Origin: Cupriavidus pinatubonensis
GTDB taxonomy: Bacteria; Pseudomonadota; Gammaproteobacteria; Burkholderiales; Burkholderiaceae
Direction: 5' to 3'
DNA length: 64,000 nucleotides
NCBI RefSeq assembly: GCF_019602855.1
Contig: NZ_CP080767.1
Location: 2,108,001-2,172,000 of the forward strand
Under the pieces are notes generated by a model. That model was not told where the DNA came from and searched no databases. It saw only the letters and a list, made by a program, of their open reading frames with translations. Positions 19,630 through 27,004 of this stretch are shown here, one piece after another. The position numbers and the translations under genes were made by a program. How positions within the stretch are numbered: the stretch's first letter is position 1; each line of letters opens with the position of its first letter.

Positions 19630-20396
19630 TGCGACTTCCTTGCATTCCGTTTGCCGAGAAATTCGGCCATCACGCGTTGCGGCTCGCCGTCCGCATAGCA
19701 TTCGAGCTGCGCGCGGATGCCCGCTACGCATGCGTCGTCGAACCCGGGCTGCGTCATTGCCCGCAGCCGTTGTTTCGACAGCCTGACCGATGTTGGCGGC
19801 AAGGCGGCCAGCGACCGGGCACGCGCCAGCGCGGCGCCCATCAGTTCCGCCTCGCCATGCAAGGCGGTTACCAGCCCGATCTCGTAGGCCCGCTGCCCTG
19901 ATACCAGTTCGCCCGACAGCGACATCTGCACGTTGTGGGTATGCCCAACGTGCAGCGTCATCAGGTATGAGCCGACGATGCTCGCCAGGCCGGCCTTGAC
20001 CTCCGGCTGGCCCCAGCGGCTGTCCGCCGTCGTCAGGCGCCAGTCCGCGCACAGCGCAAGCTGGAATCCCGCACCGGCGGCCACGCCCCGCACCGCTGCC
20101 ACGCAGGGCTTGTCCAGATCGCGCACGGATTGGTACATGGCCCGCTGACGGTTCAGCCACGGCACGATCTGCTGCCACGTCACCGCAGCTGCTTCATCAA
20201 GATCCTGTCCGGCACAGAAGGCGCGCTCGCCGGCCCCTGCAAGTACCAGGGCGCGCACGGCCGGATCGGCGTTGAGCCGGGCCAGCGCATCAATCAGCCC
20301 GCCGCGCAGCGCATCGTTGACGGCGTTCATGCGCGCGGGACGATTCAGCGTGACGATGGCCACGTCGCCATCGCGTTCCACAATTACGGGTTCCAT
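19626..20396 (-). CDS. Crotonase-family hydratase/lyase (feruloyl-CoA hydratase-lyase-like active site)
   Basis: A 256-residue crotonase-fold enzyme: oxyanion-hole segments ERAFCAGQDLDE (57-68) and GVAAGAGFQ (104-112). Relative to rat enoyl-CoA hydratase, Glu164 is kept as Glu132 in GQPE, but Glu144 is replaced by Gln112. One retained Glu at this position, with the other replaced, is also the arrangement in hydroxycinnamoyl-CoA hydratase-lyase (Glu143 retained, Ser123 in place of the second acid). A FerB-like retro-aldol role is therefore plausible but inferred. The ATG at 20396 has AAGGAG upstream and lies one base after the synthetase stop. Confidence 0.78.
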   Translation of the reverse strand: MEPVIVERDGDVAIVTLNRPARMNAVNDALRGGLIDALARLNADPAVRALVLAGAGERAFCAGQDLDEAAAVTWQQIVPWLNRQRAMYQSVRDLDKPCVAAVRGVAAGAGFQLALCADWRLTTADSRWGQPEVKAGLASIVGSYLMTLHVGHTHNVQMSLSGELVSGQRAYEIGLVTALHGEAELMGAALARARSLAALPPTSVRLSKQRLRAMTQPGFDDACVAGIRAQLECYADGEPQRVMAEFLGKRNARKSQ

Positions 20397-20397
20397 G

Positions 20398-22497
20398 TCA
20401 GGCTCCTTGCAGTTCCACCACGGCGTCCACGGCCACCACGCCGTCGCCGGCGGCCATCACCATCAGCGGATTGATGTCCACCGACTTCAGCGTGCCGCGA
20501 TGGCGCAGCGCCCAGTTGCCGAGCGCCACGGCCGACGCGGCAAGCGCATCGAGATCAAGTACAGGGATGTCCCGGTAGCCGTTGAACAGCGGCGCCAGCC
20601 TCAGCCGGGCACAGGCTGCCTTCACGTCGGCCATGGTGAACGGCGCCAGCAGCGTGACGACGTCCTTGCGCAGTTCCAGCAGCGTGCCGCCCTCGCCAAT
20701 CATCACGAGCGGCCCGAACAGGGAATCGACCGATACGCCCAGCGCGAACTCATGGCGCCCCCTGACCATCGCCGCCACCACCACACGAGGGCTCGCGACA
20801 CCAAGGCTGCGCAGCGCGGCCAGGCAGTCCTCCGCAGCCTGCGCCACGGCCGGCGCATCGGCCAGCCGCAAATGCACCAGTCCATGCTCGCTCTTGTGCG
20901 GCACCTCCGCCGCGCAGCCCTTGACCACCACCGCGCCGCCGCCGAGGGCGGCAAATGCCGCCACAGCTTCATCGGCATTCGCGCAGCAGCGGTACGGCAC
21001 CACGGGCACGCCTGCCTCGCCCAGCAGCGTCAGGCTGCGCGCTTCGTCCTGCAAGCCGGTACCGTCCAGCGGTTGCAGTGCCGGCCACCCCGCTTGGGGC
21101 TCGACTTCGGGCTCTGCCGCCACTCCTGCCAGCCGCGCGTGGCCGGCGTACTGGGCCAGCGCCGCGACCGCATCCGCTTCGGTCACGAACGTCGGAACGC
21201 CGTGGCGCACGAATGCATCGCGCACGTTCTGCTGCGGCGCGCTGGCCACCAGCGGCTTGCCGAACCGGCTGCTGAACGCGGCGGCATCGCGCGCCAGCGC
21301 TTCGACATCGTAGCCAGGGCCGGCCACCGGTATGCCGACCATAAGCATGTCGGCCTGCGGGTCTGCGCCCAGTGTGTCGAGCACGCGCGGGAACATGTCG
21401 CCCTTGCCCATCAGCGCAGCGGTCATGTCGAGCGGATTGCCCGCGGTGCCGAACTCGGGAAGGATCGCACCGAGCCGGTCGAGCGTGGATGACTGCAGCG
21501 CCGCGAGCGGCAGGCCATGGCGTTCGGCCAGGTCGGCGGACATCACCCCGACGGCGCCGCTATGGCTCATCACCACAGTGCGGCCCTGTCCCGGCGCACG
21601 GCCTTGCAGGTAGAGCGGCACGGCACGCACCAGTTCGCCGATATCGCGCGCACGCCAGATGCCATGGCGGGCCAGGAAAGCGTCGATGGCTGCATCATTG
21701 CCCACCAGCGCACCCGTATGCGACGCCGCTGCGCGCGCGCCGTGCTGGCTGCTCCCCGCCTTGACGGCCACGATGCTCGCCCCGCGGCTGCGGGCCAGCG
21801 CGGCGGCCCGCGCCAGCGCCGCCGGGTCCGTGATCGATTCGAGGTACACCAGGATCAGCCGGATTTCCGGGTCGGCGGCCACGGCGGCGGTCATCGCGCA
21901 GGCATCCAGATCGGCGTCATTGCCGGTGGCCACCAGATAGCGCACGCCCAACCCGGCCTGGCGCAGCAACGCATACGGCATCACGCTGGCCGCGCCGCTC
22001 TGGCTGATGATGGCGATCGGCCCGTCCTGGGGCGTCACCTCCATGAACATCGTCGAGAAATTCAGCACCGCGCCGCTGGCGAAGTTGGCCGTGCCCTGCG
22101 CGTTCGGCCCCACCAGCCGCATGCCACCAGCATTTGCCGCGTCCACGAGTTGCTGCTGGCGCCGCCGCCCGGCCTCGCCGGTTTCCGCAAACCCGGACGC
22201 CATGATCACGGCCGCCTTCACGCCGGCATCGGCGCACAAGCGCACCTGTTCCAGCGTGGCGTCGCCTGATACCGCGATGACCGCGGCTTCGGGCGTTCTG
22301 CCGATGTCATGGAGTGTCGGATAGGCGCGATATCCCTGGATCGTCGTGCGGCCCGGGTTCACGGGGAACACCTCGCCCGCATAGCCGAAGTGGCGCATGT
22401 AATGGATCGGGCGGCCGCCGACCTTGTTGGGATTGTCCGACGCGCCAATCACGGCCACCGAGGCCGGCGCGAACAGCGCATGGAAGATCTCAGTCAA
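20398..22497 (-). CDS. ADP-forming acyl-CoA synthetase, fused alpha-beta (FerA-like)
   Basis: A 699-residue NDP-forming acyl-CoA ligase. The N-terminal CoA-binding Rossmann domain (SVAVIGASDNPNKVGG near 13-28) is followed by two succinyl-CoA-ligase-like domains with the phospho-His motif ASHTGALVGND (His260), and a C-terminal ATP-grasp domain from about 470 (VVVKGCAAEVPHKSEHGLV; MVRGRHEFALGV; DINPLMV). Sphingobium FerA (feruloyl-CoA synthetase) belongs to this superfamily and has similar length. Together with the two crotonases and the ALDH this suggests activation of a hydroxycinnamic acid, though acetate or another acid cannot be excluded. It starts 8 bp inside the end of the upstream Bug gene. 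Confidence 0.85.
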   Translation of the reverse strand: MTEIFHALFAPASVAVIGASDNPNKVGGRPIHYMRHFGYAGEVFPVNPGRTTIQGYRAYPTLHDIGRTPEAAVIAVSGDATLEQVRLCADAGVKAAVIMASGFAETGEAGRRRQQQLVDAANAGGMRLVGPNAQGTANFASGAVLNFSTMFMEVTPQDGPIAIISQSGAASVMPYALLRQAGLGVRYLVATGNDADLDACAMTAAVAADPEIRLILVYLESITDPAALARAAALARSRGASIVAVKAGSSQHGARAAASHTGALVGNDAAIDAFLARHGIWRARDIGELVRAVPLYLQGRAPGQGRTVVMSHSGAVGVMSADLAERHGLPLAALQSSTLDRLGAILPEFGTAGNPLDMTAALMGKGDMFPRVLDTLGADPQADMLMVGIPVAGPGYDVEALARDAAAFSSRFGKPLVASAPQQNVRDAFVRHGVPTFVTEADAVAALAQYAGHARLAGVAAEPEVEPQAGWPALQPLDGTGLQDEARSLTLLGEAGVPVVPYRCCANADEAVAAFAALGGGAVVVKGCAAEVPHKSEHGLVHLRLADAPAVAQAAEDCLAALRSLGVASPRVVVAAMVRGRHEFALGVSVDSLFGPLVMIGEGGTLLELRKDVVTLLAPFTMADVKAACARLRLAPLFNGYRDIPVLDLDALAASAVALGNWALRHRGTLKSVDINPLMVMAAGDGVVAVDAVVELQGA

Positions 22498-23500
22498 GGG
22501 TAGCTCCCGAAGCCTTCACCACAGGCGCCCACTTGCCGGCATCGTGCTGAATGAGTCTGGCGAAATCGGCGGACGTGCCGGGCATCGGACTGGCGCCCAG
22601 CGCGGAAAGCTGCTTCTGCACGTCGGCCTGGGCCAGCACCTTCTGCAGTTCGCCGTTGAGCCGCTGCACCGCATCGGGCGGAGTGCCCTTCGGCGCCGAC
22701 AGGCCGAACCAGATCGTGACGTCAAACCCCGGCAGCCCGGATTCCGCGATGGTCGGCACCTTCGGCAGCGCATCGGAGCGCGCGGGGCCGGTCACGCCAA
22801 GCGCTTTCACCTTGCCCGAGCCGATGTACTGCACCTGGCTCGACACGGTGTCGAACATCATCGAGATGCGCCCGCCCAGCAGATCGGTAAATGCCGCCGC
22901 CGAGCCCTTGTACGGTACGTGGACGATGTCGACGCCTGCCATCGACTTGAACAGTTCGCCCGACAGATGATTCGAGCTGCCGTTGCCGGCCGATCCGAAC
23001 GTCAGCGAACCGGGCTTCTGCTTCGCCAGCGCCACCAGTTCCCTCACGTTGCTGACCGGCAGGCTGTTCGGCACGACCAGCACGTTGGTCGTTGACGCCA
23101 CCGAGCCCACGGCATCGAACCCCTTGACGGGATCAACCTTCAGCGAGCGATAGAGCGACGGATTGATCGCCATCGTGCCCGTGGTGGAAAACAACAGCGT
23201 ATAGCCGTCGGGCGCCGAGGCGGCGACTGCCTCGGTGGCAATCGTGCCGCCGGCACCGCCCCGGTTATCCACTACCACGGGCTGGCCGAGCTGTTGCGAC
23301 AGGTGCTGACCGATCAACCGAGCCATGGCATCCGTGGGCCCGCCGGCCGGAAACGGAACGATCAGGCGGATCGGCTTGATGGGATAGCTGGTGGCGGTGG
23401 CAGCACCGGCGACACCGCAAAGCATGAGCGGCGCAACGGCCATCAGCAGGGTGCGCAGCGACTGGCGCATGGAGCGCCCTATCGTCGAAAAACTTCGCAT
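22490..23500 (-). CDS. Bug/TctC-family periplasmic solute-binding protein
   Basis: A 336-residue tripartite-tricarboxylate-type binding protein. Residues 1-34 are a signal peptide (twin-hydrophobic, ending GVAGAATA), followed by the Bug signature YPIKPIRLIVPFPAGGPTD, DNRGGAGGTIATE and HVPYKGSAAAF. Bug proteins bind carboxylates or aromatic acids in the periplasm. No TctA/TctB genes are near. It is the first gene of the operon with the ADP-forming synthetase, so it may deliver or sense the pathway substrate. The ATG at 23500 has GGAGA upstream. A LysR gene starts divergently 140 bp away. Confidence 0.9.
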   Translation of the reverse strand: MRSFSTIGRSMRQSLRTLLMAVAPLMLCGVAGAATATSYPIKPIRLIVPFPAGGPTDAMARLIGQHLSQQLGQPVVVDNRGGAGGTIATEAVAASAPDGYTLLFSTTGTMAINPSLYRSLKVDPVKGFDAVGSVASTTNVLVVPNSLPVSNVRELVALAKQKPGSLTFGSAGNGSSNHLSGELFKSMAGVDIVHVPYKGSAAAFTDLLGGRISMMFDTVSSQVQYIGSGKVKALGVTGPARSDALPKVPTIAESGLPGFDVTIWFGLSAPKGTPPDAVQRLNGELQKVLAQADVQKQLSALGASPMPGTSADFARLIQHDAGKWAPVVKASGATLD

Positions 23501-23582
23501 GTTGTCTCCATATCGTTTGAGCAACCCTTCTCTGCAGCGAAGGATGCACCCAGTGTATGGAGACTTCAGTTAGCGCAAAAGT

Positions 23583-23598
23583 GTATATTCTGCTATAC
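23583..23598. promoter_or_regulatory. Palindrome in the LysR/Bug divergent region (site 1)
   Basis: GTATA-6 nt-TATAC, an AT-rich inverted repeat in otherwise GC-rich sequence. It lies 83 bp from the Bug start and has the form of a LysR-type binding site (T-N11-A core). Confidence 0.5.
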
Positions 23599-23601
23599 CA
23601 G

Positions 23602-23620
23602 CTATCCACTTTATGGATAG
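23602..23620. promoter_or_regulatory. Palindrome in the LysR/Bug divergent region (site 2)
   Basis: CTATCCA-5 nt-TGGATAG, a perfect 7-bp inverted repeat 20 bp before the LysR GTG start. Its position close to the regulator's own start fits a LysR autoregulation site, with site 1 toward the operon promoter. Confidence 0.55.
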
Positions 23621-23640
23621 ATGACCATCAACCAGGCAAA

Positions 23641-24561
23641 GTGAACCTCAAGCAACTGGAAACCGTGGCCCTGGTGGCTGAACTGGGCTCGCTGTCGCGG
23701 GCGGCGCGCGCGCTGGGCACGGCGCAGTCGCTGGTCAGCCGCGCCATCGCGCAGATCGAAGCGGAATGGGGTGACCGGCTGTTCGAGCGCACGGGACGCG
23801 GCGTAGTCCTGTCCGAATTCGGCACGCGGATCTTTCCGGAGATCGAACTGCTGCTGGCCCAGTCGGCGCGCCTGCACGACGAAGTGCGCAACGCGGCGGG
23901 CGTGCCGGTCGGGATGGTGCGGATCGGCGTACTGCCGTCCATGACGCGCCGCCTGATTCCCGCTCTGTTCGCCGACCTGCGCGATACCGCGCCGGGGGTC
24001 CGGCTGCGTGTCGCGGAAGGCTTCAGCGGCCAGCTCGACGAACAGCTCGATTCCGGCCACCTCGACCTTGCGGTCATCAACCGCTATGGTCCAAGCCCGC
24101 GCCAGAACGAGGATGTACTCGCCACCGTGGCGAATTATCTGGTCAGCGCGCCGGGTCATCCGCTCACGGCAGGGCCTGCCGTCGATTTCCGACGGCTAGA
24201 CGGGGTGCCACTGGTATTGCCGCCTGCGCCCAACGGGTTGCGCCTGATCCTGGACCAGCACGCACGGCAACAGGGCGTAGCGCTGGACGTTGCGCTGGAG
24301 GTCGAATCCCTGAACGCGATGAAGGAGGTTGCATTGTCAGGGCACGCCCTGACCATACTGCCGCAACTGGCCGTGGATGATGAAGTTGGCGCCGGGCGCC
24401 TCGCGGCCGCGGAAATCGTCAAGCCGCAACTGCCACGAGCCATCAGCCTGGGGGTCACGCAGCATCACCCGCTGTCTCGTGCGGCCAGGGTGGTACTGTC
24501 ACGCCTGCATGACCTGGTCCCGCACGTAACGGCCCGCAACTGGTCAGGCAAGGCGAAGTAA
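23641..24561 (+). CDS. LysR-family regulator of the Bug/acyl-CoA synthetase operon
   Basis: A 306-residue LTTR. The DNA-binding domain is residues 1-62 (VNLKQLETVALVAELGSLSR; LGTAQSLVSRAIAQIEAEWGDRLFERTGRG) and the effector domain follows. I chose the GTG at 23641: the frame is open from 23557, but the extra 28 residues would cover the palindromic operators and do not resemble an LTTR N-terminus. It is divergent from the five-gene operon ending at 17370, which it most likely activates in response to the aromatic/organic acid or its CoA ester. Confidence 0.88.
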   Translation: MNLKQLETVALVAELGSLSRAARALGTAQSLVSRAIAQIEAEWGDRLFERTGRGVVLSEFGTRIFPEIELLLAQSARLHDEVRNAAGVPVGMVRIGVLPSMTRRLIPALFADLRDTAPGVRLRVAEGFSGQLDEQLDSGHLDLAVINRYGPSPRQNEDVLATVANYLVSAPGHPLTAGPAVDFRRLDGVPLVLPPAPNGLRLILDQHARQQGVALDVALEVESLNAMKEVALSGHALTILPQLAVDDEVGAGRLAAAEIVKPQLPRAISLGVTQHHPLSRAARVVLSRLHDLVPHVTARNWSGKAK

Positions 24562-24658
24562 CGCTCGCCGCAAGGCCCGCATACGCGGGAAGCCCATGGC
24601 CATTGCAGCGGAGCCTGCACCGGCGAAGTTCGAATTCGACCGCAACGAGAGGAGACAA

Positions 24659-25195
24659 ATGGTTTCAGGACACGTCTTTATTGCTACCAGCCTCGATGGC
24701 TATATTGCCCGCGCCGATGGCGACATCGGTTGGTTGCTCGAGCGGGACGATCCGGCCGAAGATCATGGCTACGCCGAGTTCATCGCCGACAAGGACATGA
24801 TCGTGATGGGAAGGGGTAGCTTTGAAAAGGTCCTCACGATGGGCCCGTGGGCCTACGACAGGCCCGTGCTGGTTCTCTCGCGCCAATTGGCCGGGAAACC
24901 CGTGCCGGAACCGCTGCAGGGAAAGGTGCGGTTCTCTGATTGCGCCCCCAGGGACGCAATGGCGGAACTCGCTGCGGAAGGCGCGCATCGCGTGTATGTC
25001 GATGGCGGCCAGGTGGTCCAGTCATTTCTGCGCGAGGGATTGATCACCGATCTTGTCGTCACCACAGTGCCCGTGCTGATCGGCACCGGCAGGCCATTGT
25101 TCGGCGCCTTGCCGCGCGACGTGGATCTGGCGCTCGAGTCGAGCCGGCACTTTCCGTCAGGTTTGGTGCAATCGAAGTACAGGGTGCTGGGCTGA
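24659..25195 (+). CDS. Dihydrofolate reductase-fold protein (RibD C-terminal domain family)
   Basis: A 178-residue protein with the DHFR/RibD-C fold: start FIATSLDGYIARADGDIGWL, central GRGSFEKVLTMGPWAY, and C-terminal YVDGGQVVQSFLREGLITDLVVTTVPVLIGTGRPLFG. It is related to the YyaP/YwjB group of NADPH-dependent reductases of unknown substrate rather than to folate-specific FolA. The ATG at 24659 has GAGAGGAGA upstream. It is a single gene after the LysR gene, with no informative neighbour. Confidence 0.82.
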   Translation: MVSGHVFIATSLDGYIARADGDIGWLLERDDPAEDHGYAEFIADKDMIVMGRGSFEKVLTMGPWAYDRPVLVLSRQLAGKPVPEPLQGKVRFSDCAPRDAMAELAAEGAHRVYVDGGQVVQSFLREGLITDLVVTTVPVLIGTGRPLFGALPRDVDLALESSRHFPSGLVQSKYRVLG

Positions 25196-25207
25196 TGGCG
25201 AAAGCCT

Positions 25208-25369
25208 TCATCTCGACATCATCTTCACCATGTCAGCAATGACGGTAAAACGAATCACACGCAAGCAGGCCAGTTCCCAGATCCGTTCCGGTGCATATTC
25301 GAATGACCAGATGTCCCGCTCGTCGCGCAACGTGCCCACCGGTGCGCCATTGATGCTGTTCGCGATCAA
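25208..25369 (-). pseudogene. hipA toxin-kinase remnant (N-terminal stub)
   Basis: A 53-codon frame opening at a TTG that overlaps the stop of the upstream antitoxin remnant. Its first 30 residues, LIANSINGAPVGTLRDERDI followed by WSFEYAPERI, match the conserved start of HipA-type kinases (NGxxVGxLxxxxxxxxFxY). After that the similarity stops and the frame ends within about 25 unrelated residues. The remaining roughly 380 residues of a HipA kinase are absent: the next gene, the DHFR-fold protein, lies directly beyond. The toxin has therefore been deleted down to a stub. Confidence 0.65.
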
Positions 25370-25705
25370 TCATGCCCGTCCTTTGCTGACCGCTCCGATG
25401 CAATCTGTGCCGAGGTCTGACGTCGCTTGCCGCGCGCCCGCCGCTGTTGCAGCTTGTCGCGTTCGATAGAAACCAGCGGCGTGGCTGCCTCAGGCACATC
25501 TACCAAGACACGTACGCCAAGCCCGCTCAAGACTTGGAACAGCTTGCCCCACTGGATGCCCTCGGCGCCGTTTTCGACACGAACCATGAAGTTCTCGCTG
25601 ACGCCTATCGCCCCCGCAGTGTCGTCCTGGCGAAGACCACCCGCCTTGCGCGCGGGCCCTCACAGGGGCGCCGATGTCGGAGGCGTCGTTGACTTGTATC
25701 TGCAC
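25366..25705 (-). pseudogene. Frameshifted hipB/Y4mF-family antitoxin
   Basis: An XRE-type antitoxin split between two frames. From a GTG at 25705, preceded by AGGGAGA, the frame gives VQIQVNDASDIGAPVRARA, the usual Y4mF-family N-terminus. The helix-turn-helix continues only in another frame: KAGGLRQDDTAGAIGVSENF, then MVRVENGAEGIQWGKLFQVL, then LSGLGVRVLVDVP, with a polar tail ending at 25366. The shift falls in a GC run at about 25650-25660. It could be a real mutation or an assembly error. Its order before a hipA stub identifies a decayed hipBA locus. Confidence 0.65.
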
Positions 25706-25936
25706 AAAAATCTCCCTGATCGCAAAGATTCGAGCTTACACGGGCATCCAAAACGCAAAATCTCCCTGAACGCCACGATTTTGCTGAGGCCACACCCCGG
25801 CCAAACCCTCCCTTAGCCATTCCCGAATTCCCCTCCTCGCGCGCGCGATTTAAGGTTTCCGACACAAGTGCCCCACGCTCCACGCGCGGAGGCGCCCCGG
25901 CCTTCGGCCGGCACAAGAACACTGAAGGAGACAGCG

Positions 25937-26944
25937 ATGAACACGCTTTCACGCACCGCTCAGCAGCGCCGTGCCTGGCTGCTGGCATCTGGCCTGGCAT
26001 TCGCCGCGGCCGCCACGCTCGGCCATGTTGGACTGGCCAGGGCCGAGACCTGGCCTTCCCGCCCGATCCAGTTGCTGATCCCCTATCCGCCTGGCGGCAG
26101 CGCCGATCTGCTGGCGCGCCCCGTGGCGGCGAAGCTGCAGGAGCGCCTGGGCCAGCCGGTGGTGCTGGACTACCGCCCTGGCGCCGGCGGCACCATTGCC
26201 ACCCAGATGCTCGCGCGCGCCAAACCCGACGGCAACACGCTGATCATGGTGCTGGCCGCGCATGCGATCAATGCGAGCCTGTATCCGAAGCTGCCGTATG
26301 ACACGCGGAAGGACTTCGCGCCGGTCTCGCTGGTGGCGAACCTGCCGATGATCCTGGCGGGCAGCAGTTCGCTGCGCGCCAACACGGTGCCGGAGCTGAT
26401 TGCCCAGGCCAAGGCGTCGCCCGGCAAGCTCACGTTCGCATCGGCCGGCAACGGCAACACGGGCCATCTCGCGGGCGAGTTGTTCGATTCGGTCGCGGGC
26501 ATCAAGATGACGCACGTGCCGTACAAGGGCAGCGCGCAGGTCGTGACAGCGATGCTGTCGGGCGAGGTCCAGCTGACGTTTGACAGCATCTCGACCACGC
26601 TGCCGCATGTACGCAGCGGCAAGGTGCGTGCGCTGGCGGTGACCGGCACCAAGCGTGCCGCCATCGCCCCCGACGTGCCGACGCTGGCAGAGGTCGGCGT
26701 GCCCGGCATCAACATCACGGGCTGGTATGCCGTGCTCGCGCCGGCCGGCACGCCCGCGCCGGTCGTCGACCGGCTCAGCCGCGAGATTGCGACTGTGCTG
26801 AAGGAACCGGAACTGAAGGCCAATCTGGCATCCAATGGCTATGAGCCCGTGGGCTCCACGCCGGATGCACTGCGTTCGCATATCGATGCCGAGATCACGC
26901 GCTGGAGCAAGGTCGTCAAGGACTCCGGCGCACAGGTACAGTAA
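25937..26944 (+). CDS. Bug/TctC-family periplasmic solute-binding protein
   Basis: A 335-residue Bug protein: signal peptide 1-36 (ending GLARA-ETW), signature WPSRPIQLLIPYPPGGSAD, DYRPGAGGTIATQ and HVPYKGSAQVV. The start ATG has GAAGGAGA at the right spacing. It lies 60 bp before an AMP-forming acyl-CoA ligase, so the pair probably handles the same carboxylic acid: binding in the periplasm, activation in the cytoplasm. No membrane subunits (TctA/B) are encoded nearby. Confidence 0.9.
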   Translation: MNTLSRTAQQRRAWLLASGLAFAAAATLGHVGLARAETWPSRPIQLLIPYPPGGSADLLARPVAAKLQERLGQPVVLDYRPGAGGTIATQMLARAKPDGNTLIMVLAAHAINASLYPKLPYDTRKDFAPVSLVANLPMILAGSSSLRANTVPELIAQAKASPGKLTFASAGNGNTGHLAGELFDSVAGIKMTHVPYKGSAQVVTAMLSGEVQLTFDSISTTLPHVRSGKVRALAVTGTKRAAIAPDVPTLAEVGVPGINITGWYAVLAPAGTPAPVVDRLSREIATVLKEPELKANLASNGYEPVGSTPDALRSHIDAEITRWSKVVKDSGAQVQ

Positions 26945-26971
26945 GCCCTTCTTGCTTTGAATTTCCCATCG

Positions 26972-26994
26972 CTGGCGGAACGAAGCTCCGCCGG
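26972..26994 (+). repeat. Hairpin between Bug and acyl-CoA ligase genes
   Basis: An 8-bp stem with one G-T pair (CTGGCGGA / TCCGCCGG) and a 7-nt loop, ending 11 bp before the ligase ATG. Placed so close to the start, it could reduce or tune translation of the ligase relative to the binding protein. Confidence 0.4.
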
Positions 26995-27004
26995 CCTGCA
27001 TGCC

